IMG/VR virus record: IMGVR_UViG_3300031772_000159
Coordinates: 1 to 33,764 of that record
Length of the DNA: 33,764 bases
From: a virus
Direction: 5' to 3' (one strand)
In this document: in pieces, positions 28,738 through 33,764 of the stretch
Position numbering within the stretch: the stretch's first letter is position 1
Layout of the letters: each line of letters opens with the position of its first letter
Translations under genes and position numbers: made by a program
Notes under the pieces: model-generated
Database searches by the model: none
Seen by the model: the letters and a program-made list of their open reading frames with translations, nothing else
Told to the model about the DNA's origin: nothing

Positions 28738-28879
28738 AGAGTTAATCGTGATTGTCTGCACGGAGTGCGGAGGGTTGTTTAGTCTGGAGCCTTCGCGCAT
28801 AGAGGATGCGGATTCGGTCGAATGCTATTACTGTGGATCTGATGCTACGGGTACTGTCGTATCTGGGGAGGTGATGTAA
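28727..28879 (+). CDS. Small zinc-ribbon protein (50 aa)
   Basis: ATG 28727 overlaps the end of the tiny membrane protein gene. The sequence MEIKELIVIVCTECGGLFSL...VECYYCGSDATGTVV has two CxxC pairs (CTEC and CYYC) about twenty residues apart, a zinc ribbon layout. No larger domain. Its ending GGGGAGGTGATG carries the ribosome site for the next gene. Confidence 0.72.
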   Translation: MEIKELIVIVCTECGGLFSLEPSRIEDADSVECYYCGSDATGTVVSGEVM

Positions 28880-28892
28880 TACGGCTAAACTA

Positions 28893-29186
28893 GTGGCAAA
28901 CATTAACGGGTATCACATCTATAAATCAGCTGACGGACACATGATCTGGAATACCTCCCTGCCATGGGACGAAGGGCACACGCACGGCATCCGGTCCCTG
29001 GCTATGGCTGAACAGATAATCGACAACGTACATAAAAAAAGGATACCCACTACAAGGCGTGAGTACCTGCTGGAGTCGCATATTCGGTTAGCTGGTGATA
29101 CGGATTACAAGGATAAGTTGATAGGGCTGAAAGCGCGTAGAATGGACAGAAAGCAGATATATTTTAATCCGCATTTAAAGAGATAA
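28893..29186 (+). CDS. Hypothetical protein (97 aa), possible non-standard ACG start
   Basis: The safe start is GTG 28893 (MANINGYHIYKSADGHMIW...LPWDEGHTHGIRSLAMAEQIIDN...RREYLLESH...). The ribosome site GGGGAGGTGATG is 16 bases upstream, too far for this GTG. Extending the same frame by four codons gives ACG GCT AAA CTA, that is an MAKL-like N-terminus, with ACG 28881 in a better position. Either ACG is the initiator, or an ATG start was lost by one T-to-C change. The protein is globular and of unknown function. It is the last gene of unit 3. Confidence 0.72.
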   Translation: MANINGYHIYKSADGHMIWNTSLPWDEGHTHGIRSLAMAEQIIDNVHKKRIPTTRREYLLESHIRLAGDTDYKDKLIGLKARRMDRKQIYFNPHLKR

Positions 29187-29217
29187 AAAAAGGGAGCCGT
29201 TAGGCTCTCTCTTTTAT
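29185..29217. terminator. Bidirectional intrinsic terminator between early and late blocks
   Basis: GGGAGCC, loop GTTA, GGCTCTC forms a 7-bp stem. TCTTTTATTT follows on the plus strand and TTTTTTT follows on the minus strand, so it can stop the convergent early and late transcripts. Confidence 0.9.
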
Positions 29218-29402
29218 TTGTCTTTTAACCCTGGGGTTGTCGGATCAACGAAGATTCCTGCTGCGGTCATTAACGCCAATACCGCATTAACCCAGATATC
29301 GTACCCTTCAGGTACTTGGTATAGCCCGAACACTTGGCCAGTGATGGCAATCAGTGCGAACATGGCCATCCAAAACGGTTTATTCTCTAGTCGCTTCAAC
29401 AT
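29214..29402 (-). CDS. Holin, phi LC3-like
   Basis: A 62-aa protein: MLKRLENKPFWMAMFALIAITGQVFGLYQVPEGYDIWVNAVLALMTAAGIFVDPTTPGLKDK. The start KRLxNKxFWxA, two membrane helices, and the AAGIFVDPTTPGLKDK end fit the phi LC3 family of Gram-positive phage holins precisely. It forms membrane lesions that release the endolysin. ATG 29402 is chosen because GGAGGGAATA precedes it, and it shares one base with the endolysin stop. The order endolysin then holin is reversed from the common one. Confidence 0.92.
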   Translation of the reverse strand: MLKRLENKPFWMAMFALIAITGQVFGLYQVPEGYDIWVNAVLALMTAAGIFVDPTTPGLKDK

Positions 29403-29833
29403 TATTCCCTCCATGACTTGATATAGTTTTCAGGTGTGCCGTGTTTAGACTGCAACTCTTTCCATGTGTGGTTAGGCGCTTCAAAGTGCGGGTTGTCTTT
29501 AAAGGATGTCCAATCACCACCCCACGCAAGTCCGATAGACTTTCCAAGCGCACCGACACGGTTAAACATTTCAGGCTTGTTCCATATTGCTTTACCGCCG
29601 ATGACTGGAACGAAATCAAATGCAATCCCCCAGCAATGGAGCGACTGAGGATATTTAGCGTTCGTCACCTTTAGCCCGGGCTTTGTACGGCCTTGTGAAT
29701 ACAGAACGTCCTGCTCCGATTTTGTGCGTAACGTTTGGGTTATGATGATGCTAATTCCGTTAGCTTTACAGAGCGCAATCAGTTCTTTCGCTTTCGTTCT
29801 CATCCACGGATGCAATTTGTTCAGGTCTTTCAT
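29402..29833 (-). CDS. Endolysin, M15 peptidase (L-Ala-D-Glu type)
   Basis: A 143-aa zinc peptidase: the CwlK / VanY-like family (M15) with SLHCWGIAFDF (64-74; His66, Asp73 ligands) and HFE (116-118; third ligand His116), plus TQTLRTKSEQDVLYSQGRTKPG (32-53) typical for this group. It cuts the peptidoglycan stem or cross-link. No cell-wall-binding domain is attached, so it relies on the catalytic domain alone, or on a partner. CGAAAGGAGAGCGCAAA precedes ATG 29833. Confidence 0.92.
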   Translation of the reverse strand: MKDLNKLHPWMRTKAKELIALCKANGISIIITQTLRTKSEQDVLYSQGRTKPGLKVTNAKYPQSLHCWGIAFDFVPVIGGKAIWNKPEMFNRVGALGKSIGLAWGGDWTSFKDNPHFEAPNHTWKELQSKHGTPENYIKSWRE

Positions 29834-29924
29834 TTTGCGCTCTCCTTTCGCACCATTTTAATTCATGGCACTTTGCGCCGGGGTAGTATAAACATGCGCC
29901 GTGTCTATCATATGTGCAGCTCAC
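29766..29924 (-). CDS. Possible Cys-rich small protein (52 aa) overlapping the endolysin start
   Basis: GTG 29924 overlaps the protease stop (GTGA) and opens SCTYDRHGACLYYPGAKCHELKWC, with Cys at 3, 11, 19 and 25, then a charged stretch in a second frame over the endolysin start. It fills the 87-bp gap between protease and endolysin. The Cys spacing looks like zinc binding, and coupling supports translation. The long overlap with the endolysin weakens it. Confidence 0.4.
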   Translation of the reverse strand: MSCTYDRHGACLYYPGAKCHELKWCERRAQNERPEQIASVDENESERTDCAL

Positions 29925-30865
29925 TTGCGTCCACCGTATATAGGCACGTTAACGCCGTTTATCGTCTCATATCCGATGATGTGGTACATTGAGTCAACCT
30001 GTCGCTCTGCATCGTTGTAGGGTACACCAGACGCGATTATAGCCTTAATCTGGTCCACTCTATCCTCTAGCCCGTTTTTGTTTGAGTCGAGTATCATAAT
30101 CTTAACCCGTGTAAACTCGGATTTGTCCAAAGTGTAAAACCCGTACCCGGTCATGTTGTCCTTGCCAATCACGCCAAGATCCACGGTGCTTTTCTTGATG
30201 TGGTCCACCATCTCGGTATAGAGTGGGTGCTTGCCGGTAGTCTGCAATATCTTGCACCAATTAAGCGCAGCGGTAAACGCACAAGCTGCGGTTGTTGGGC
30301 TTGTACCTGATACAAGTTGTTCGGAACCATCTGCATTTTTAACTAGCACATTCTGCCCGAATCCTGTAATCCATCCGGTTGACCCGTGGCTAGACATTGA
30401 AGATGGAGTAAAATTGTTGTTTATACAAAGCACGGATACTGTTTCATCATAAGCAGCAGGATACCGTTTGATATCAATGTAATCCTGATATTCATCACCG
30501 CTATTGCCAGCGGAACAAAATACAAGAATCCCTGCGTTTTTACACGCCTTAACTGCATCATGGAGATCCATTGTGTCGTTATCGGTTGACCGACTTATGG
30601 ATACAATATTCACATTTTGCTTAACGGCTTCATACAGCGCATCCCGAATCCCTTGCGCATGTCCGTACATTTCAAGCTTAACCAGTTCGCAGTCAGGTGC
30701 TATGTAATCCTTAACGCTGGCCATCTGGTGTCCGTGTGGTTCGTTGAAATTGTCAATTACGGCAACTTTTACACCTTGCCCTCTGAATCCGTTAGCCCAG
30801 TATGTTTTCCTGCCGTAAGCGTCATATCGTCCTTCAATAATCGGGTTATTGCTATACGTTCCCAT
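29921..30865 (-). CDS. Subtilisin-like serine protease (S8 family)
   Basis: A 314-aa S8 protease: Asp38 in VAVIDNF, His44 in HGHQMAS, Asn121 in SAGNSGD (oxyanion hole) and Ser189 in SGTSPTTAA. All catalytic positions are present. No prodomain or signal peptide is visible, so it is either active in the cell or part of the virion or lysis apparatus. The C-terminal segment LDSNKNGLEDRVDQ (259-272) looks like a calcium-binding loop. It lies between the membrane helix-hairpin-helix gene and the endolysin. It may process a phage structural protein or degrade envelope proteins during lysis. Confidence 0.9.
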   Translation of the reverse strand: MGTYSNNPIIEGRYDAYGRKTYWANGFRGQGVKVAVIDNFNEPHGHQMASVKDYIAPDCELVKLEMYGHAQGIRDALYEAVKQNVNIVSISRSTDNDTMDLHDAVKACKNAGILVFCSAGNSGDEYQDYIDIKRYPAAYDETVSVLCINNNFTPSSMSSHGSTGWITGFGQNVLVKNADGSEQLVSGTSPTTAACAFTAALNWCKILQTTGKHPLYTEMVDHIKKSTVDLGVIGKDNMTGYGFYTLDKSEFTRVKIMILDSNKNGLEDRVDQIKAIIASGVPYNDAERQVDSMYHIIGYETINGVNVPIYGGRK

Positions 30866-30874
30866 GCGTCCCCC

Positions 30875-31129
30875 TTATCGGTATTTCTTCTTCAGTGCGT
30901 AAACCGTCTTTTCACCTATGCCATCTATCCGGTACAGGTCATCTATATCATCAGCACCGCTCTTTAGCACCAGCATGGCCCGTGTCTCACCTATCCCGCA
31001 GATGCTGACAAGTTCCTCATAGGTGGCATGCTCAATGGGTTTCTTGTACCACCATGGGACCGATGACACAGCCACTATCAGGAGTGCCACCAACCCGCAT
31101 TTTAGTGACGCTACAGGTATTTTAATCAT
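30875..31129 (-). CDS. Membrane-anchored helix-hairpin-helix protein (84 aa)
   Basis: A membrane segment or uncleaved signal (MIKIPVASLKCGLVALLIVAVSSVP) is followed by two HhH motifs: ATYEELVSICGIGETRAMLVLK and DIDDLYRIDGIGEKTVYALKKKYR. This is a ComEA-like layout. HhH units bind DNA without sequence preference. A DNA-binding protein tethered to the membrane in the lysis block is unusual: it could hold phage DNA at the envelope, or block competing DNA entry. It overlaps the preceding gene by ATGA. Confidence 0.82.
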   Translation of the reverse strand: MIKIPVASLKCGLVALLIVAVSSVPWWYKKPIEHATYEELVSICGIGETRAMLVLKSGADDIDDLYRIDGIGEKTVYALKKKYR

Positions 31130-31545
31130 AAGCCGACCTTTCCAAGCATAAATGCCATAACAGCGGTAACTACAAAACCGCCCACAAATATCCAGCCTTT
31201 CATTGCGATGATTCCAGGTGCGTTCTCTAGCTTGTCAATGCGCTGGTCATGGGTATCAATGGCCCCGTCATGGCGTTCCATGCGTTCTAGTATGGCCCTA
31301 GTATTCATGGACCCTTCCCGCACTTCTCCTGCCAGGGTAATGATACTTTCTGTCAGTTTCTCCATGCTGTCAAGCCTGTGATGAGCGGATTTTGAAGACG
31401 CTTCCACGGCTGCCACCCTCTCCCTAATCTCATGTTGCCCTGCTACGATTAGCCTAGTATTTGCTTTTATGTCAATGCAGTCGTATTCAAGCATTTTCAT
31501 CTTTTCAGTGTGACCCGTATGGTTTTGACATTGATGGTCCTCCAT
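31126..31545 (-). CDS. XhlA-like holin-associated / hemolysin protein
   Basis: A 139-aa protein with a long coiled coil (about 20-110: IKANTRLIVAGQHEIRERVAAVEASSKSAHHRLDSMEKLTESIITLAGEV...), then RIDKLENAPG and one C-terminal membrane helix (KGWIFVGGFVVTAVMAFMLGKVGL). This is the plan of XhlA family proteins, where IDKLEnaPG before the helix is typical. XhlA acts with holin in lysis. The N-terminus contains CxNHTGH, extra to the family. CAATGGAGGACC opens the gene. Confidence 0.82.
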   Translation of the reverse strand: MEDHQCQNHTGHTEKMKMLEYDCIDIKANTRLIVAGQHEIRERVAAVEASSKSAHHRLDSMEKLTESIITLAGEVREGSMNTRAILERMERHDGAIDTHDQRIDKLENAPGIIAMKGWIFVGGFVVTAVMAFMLGKVGL

Positions 31546-31582
31546 TGCAGTACCCCCGGTGGTTTATATGTAAATTATATCA

Positions 31583-31609
31583 TAAAAAAGCAGGGGGCAT
31601 TAGCCCCCT
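31583..31609 (-). terminator. Intrinsic terminator between fibre and lysis genes
   Basis: On the minus strand GGGGGC, loop TAAT, GCCCCC, then TGCTTTTTT, directly after the stop at 31613. A TATAAT follows (minus strand, near 31573) but no good -35, so lysis genes may rely on read-through or a weak promoter. Confidence 0.88.
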
Positions 31610-31612
31610 TTG

Positions 31613-31813
31613 TCACTCAACCTTATTTTCTTCGGGTACTACCGGCTCTAAATGTTCGTTGAATTGTTCTTCCGTGATTACTTCCCATGTTGTTTCTGCC
31701 GTTTCTGTCGCTAGGTGAACAACGCATTTATTATCAGGCAGACTCATGGCTGATATAACCGTAATAGTGCCAACGTCTGGCATTCCGTTTATTGCTGGTG
31801 TGATTGCGTACAT
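31613..31813 (-). CDS. Hypothetical tail-region protein (66 aa)
   Basis: A small beta protein (MYAITPAINGMPDVGTITVISAMSLPDNKCVVHLATETAETTWEVITEEQFNEHLEP) with an acidic end VVPEENKVE. ATG 31813 follows CTAAGGAGGCCAC. Similar short proteins lie after fibre genes in many siphophages and may be chaperones or fibre caps. The segment TWEVITEEQFNEHLEP is a common tail-proximal motif. Exact role unknown. Confidence 0.65.
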   Translation of the reverse strand: MYAITPAINGMPDVGTITVISAMSLPDNKCVVHLATETAETTWEVITEEQFNEHLEPVVPEENKVE

Positions 31814-31822
31814 GTGGCCTCC

Positions 31823-32332
31823 TTAGTTTATAACTACTACAAATTCTGCATATGCCAAATCGTATGCCCCTCGGAAGTTTCTGCAAAATGTCGTAACCGC
31901 CCCAGCTCGTTTGGCATATATTTGGATGTAATCCCCTTCTTTTACCGATAAATCCTCGGTGTATGTTGCGTAACTCACGCTTGAAAAAACTCTTTCTGTG
32001 CCAAACGCAACACCATTTTTATATATTTGTAGGAATCAGTTATCTGTTGTTGCTGATGTTTTTCCTTCAAATGAAAACCTCACAAACCCACTTTTTAACA
32101 CTTGTATTGACTTAATCAATGTGTACGCCGATGCCACTGACGTTCGCTCCGTGTCTGCGCTGACTTTAAGATTTCCTGATGCTACAGTTACGGTGTTTGT
32201 AAGGTTAAAAGTGTATGATCTGAGTTCGCCAATCTTAGCATGTAAAGACCCTGTGCTTGATGCAGTATCCGTCCTGACGCCAATCTGTCTGCGGATAAAA
32301 TTCTGCACTATCTCCCAACCTGGAATAATCAT
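31823..32332 (-). pseudogene. Tail fibre-type protein gene interrupted by an in-frame TGA
   Basis: The first 98 codons (MIIPGWEIVQNFIRRQIGVRTDTASSTGSLHAKIGELRSYTF...SFEGKTSATTDN) end at TGA 32038-32036. The same frame then continues without a stop for 70 more codons: FLQIYKNGVAFGTERVFSSVSYATYTEDLSVKEGDYIQIYAKRAGAVTTFC... to TAA 31823. The second part fits a beta-sandwich virion domain and has no start of its own. A single TGG-to-TGA change (Trp) would explain this, as would regulated read-through. The start overlaps the upstream gene by ATGA (32332). Confidence 0.75.
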
Positions 32333-33075
32333 ATTACGTCACCCCCAAGAGTGTATTCACCGGACGCAACCGGAGTAAATGTCTGCCGTATCCCTGCGCT
32401 GGTATCAATAGCAGGGACATAATACTGGATTAGCGTAATCAGTCCGTTAACATCATACGTCATCCAAGTGGTAATTCCGCCACCGTAGTATATTGCCAGT
32501 GCATCGGCGTCAGTTGCAGGGGTGAAGTCGTATGCGTTGAAGTGAATCGCATTGTTCAGCGTCCATGCTCCTGTTGTTCCTGCCCTGCGATAAACAGGGT
32601 GCGCTGCGTCTTGTGATGATTCGCCAATCAAGTCCAGCTTATTAGTCGCATCCCCTGATTTTTTTATGATTAGCCAGTAGTTAGCCCCTGATGTCAAACC
32701 GGATATACCCAGTGGTATCAGTTCGCTTCCTGCGGTTGTTGCGATAAACTCTTTTGGAATCTTCCGTGTGCATATTAGCACCCCGTCCGATGATCCTGTA
32801 TTAGACCACGTTGCATCCCTCAACTCAATGTCAAAGTCCTGCTTTGTCCCGTCACCGTCAACCGTCATAGTTATGTATCCTAGCGCGGTTGTACCTGTAG
32901 CTGTGATTCGGACAGCATAGTTATAATCCGCCACGCTGTTTTCCGTGGCTCCTGCTCCTGCTTTAGAGTCTACGGATGCACCTGTGTATATTGTCCGGTA
33001 GCTTTCAAGGTTAACCAGGCTGTTCATGGTGTCTGCATCAAGTACCGACACACCGCCTACAAATGCTTTTAACAC
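32329..33075 (-). CDS. Tail fibre / receptor-binding type protein (248 aa)
   Basis: A beta-rich 248-aa protein started at GTG 33075 after AAGGAGGTGACGCA. Segments such as YNYAVRITATGTTALGYITMTVDGDGTKQDFDIELRDATW and GISGLTSGANYWLIIKKSGDATNKLDLIGES resemble phage upper baseplate or fibre proteins with two repeated beta-sandwich parts. It lies in the fibre block after the tail hub. It probably contributes to host binding. The C-terminus (LIQYYVPAIDTSAGIRQTFTPVASGEYTLGG) is Gly/Thr-rich. Confidence 0.72.
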   Translation of the reverse strand: MLKAFVGGVSVLDADTMNSLVNLESYRTIYTGASVDSKAGAGATENSVADYNYAVRITATGTTALGYITMTVDGDGTKQDFDIELRDATWSNTGSSDGVLICTRKIPKEFIATTAGSELIPLGISGLTSGANYWLIIKKSGDATNKLDLIGESSQDAAHPVYRRAGTTGAWTLNNAIHFNAYDFTPATDADALAIYYGGGITTWMTYDVNGLITLIQYYVPAIDTSAGIRQTFTPVASGEYTLGGDVI

Positions 33076-33087
33076 TGCGTCACCTCC

Positions 33088-33522
33088 TTATTGGGATATT
33101 GTAACCTTTACCTCTACGGTTAGGATTGTATTTGATGTCTTGCTGAATGGTTGTTTTAACAGATTAAACATGGTTCCGGTTCCTGCTACTGCGGTGGCTC
33201 CGTAAAACAATGAAGCTTTTTGATGGTTCCCGTTGCCATTGGCTGCCAGGATAACCGTCCTGAATCGCACCAATGCTCCCGACCTAGCGACCACGGAAAC
33301 CGCCTGTCGATATACCTCTGTGATGGTTTCACCTGGAGCCGTATCACTCCCTATTACCAGGTACGGACTCGACAACCCTTGTATCTCAGATGCAATCAAT
33401 TCCAGCCCAGCAGCCGTAATAAAGTTCTCCAGCCATCCGGTATCCGATACCTGATTTCCGTTTGGATCATGCTCTATAAAACGCCATTCGCCTTTAACGT
33501 TAACTGTCTCTTTGTTAACCAA
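33088..33522 (-). CDS. Tail protein (144 aa)
   Basis: TTG 33522 follows GGGGAGGTGGTAGTCA and overlaps the stop of the tail hub gene. The product (MVNKETVNVKGEWRFIEHDPNGNQVSDTGWLENFITAAGLELIASEI..., with SPYLVIGSDTAPGETITEVYRQ and a final TSNTILTVEVKVTISQ) matches a common class of phage tail proteins of unknown structure: an N-terminal GxWxFxxxDxxGN motif, then ITxxGxxxIA and YLxIGxGTxxxTxxxxxL. It precedes the larger fibre protein. Confidence 0.75.
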   Translation of the reverse strand: MVNKETVNVKGEWRFIEHDPNGNQVSDTGWLENFITAAGLELIASEIQGLSSPYLVIGSDTAPGETITEVYRQAVSVVARSGALVRFRTVILAANGNGNHQKASLFYGATAVAGTGTMFNLLKQPFSKTSNTILTVEVKVTISQ

Positions 33523-33764
33523 TGACTACCACCTCCCCAGTCACCACGCTAGTCTCAGCGTATGGCAACTTGTAGTTTCTAACCTCCAGGATATAGCTTG
33601 TGCTTACCTCAACCGTGCATGGGTGTGCAATCGTTGCATACATGACCGATGATGTGACAGGTATCCACGCTCCTGCATTAACCCGGTACTTTGCATCTCC
33701 TATGATATTCATTATATCAAATACCAGCGCACTACCGATAGAGGCAAATGAGACAGTCCCATTA
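33515..33764 (-). CDS. C-terminal part of the tail hub protein (joins base 1 if circular)
   Basis: The frame is open from 33764 to the stop at 33515: ...NGTVSFASIGSALVFDIMNIIGDAKYRVN...TSVVTGEVVVIG. The ATG at 33712 has no ribosome site, so this is not a separate start. Joining base 1 (minus strand) to 33764 reads ...YTVFF-G-NGTVSFASIG..., in frame and without a stop, so this is best seen as the last 83 codons of the protein at 1..1181. Confidence 0.7.
   Translation of the reverse strand, partial: NGTVSFASIGSALVFDIMNIIGDAKYRVNAGAWIPVTSSVMYATIAHPCTVEVSTSYILEVRNYKLPYAETSVVTGEVVVIG

Overview
The window looks like a complete, circularly assembled genome of a siphovirus-type phage that infects a low-GC Gram-positive host (Bacillota). 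The host call rests on strong AGGAGG ribosome sites, frequent TTG and GTG starts, sigma-A type promoters, a phi LC3-like holin, an XhlA-like membrane protein and an M15 peptidase endolysin. I cannot name the host genus. The truncated reading frame at base 1 and the one at base 33764 join in frame with no stop, which gives a single tail protein of about 476 aa and implies a circular map of 33,764 bp. I see no integrase and no CI-type repressor, so the phage is probably virulent, or a derivative that has lost lysogeny genes.

Layout. On the minus strand from about 15500 down to 1, continuing (if circular) from 33764 down to 29214, lies one long late block. It runs: structured leader of about 450 nt, two small genes, TerS, TerL (split by a group I intron carrying an HNH homing endonuclease), three accessory genes (a small virion-type protein, a LamG-type lectin, a 69-aa protein), portal, MuF head protein, scaffold, major capsid, connector and neck proteins, major tail protein, the G/GT tail chaperones with a -1 frameshift site, a short tape measure, tail hub, fibre-type proteins (one with an in-frame TGA), an XhlA-like protein, a membrane helix-hairpin-helix protein, a subtilisin-like protease, the endolysin and the holin. 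A four-gene minus-strand early unit (16738 to 15599) has its own promoter and terminator.

The plus strand from 16881 to 29186 is the early and replication region. It has three transcription units, each starting with a good promoter followed at once by a small helix-turn-helix gene. Unit 1 (16881-18434) carries a Cro-like regulator, a Gp157-family protein and an ERF recombinase. Unit 2 (18554-25115) carries an HTH_17 protein, a replication initiator with six internal 11-bp iterons (candidate origin), a G39P-like helicase loader, a primase-helicase, a C5 methyltransferase, a RecU-like resolvase and an HNH nuclease. Unit 3 (25213-29186) carries an XRE regulator, a hexapeptide beta-helix protein flanked by 21-bp direct repeats, a 3D-domain protein, an SSB-like protein, dUTPase, a NUMOD-type protein and several very small proteins. 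A bidirectional terminator at 29185-29217 separates this region from the end of the late block.

The most unusual items are the structured leader upstream of the terminase genes, with mutually exclusive pairings, the precisely definable group I intron in terL, the iteron array inside the initiator gene, the cassette-like beta-helix gene, the phage subtilase, and the in-frame TGA in a tail-fibre gene.
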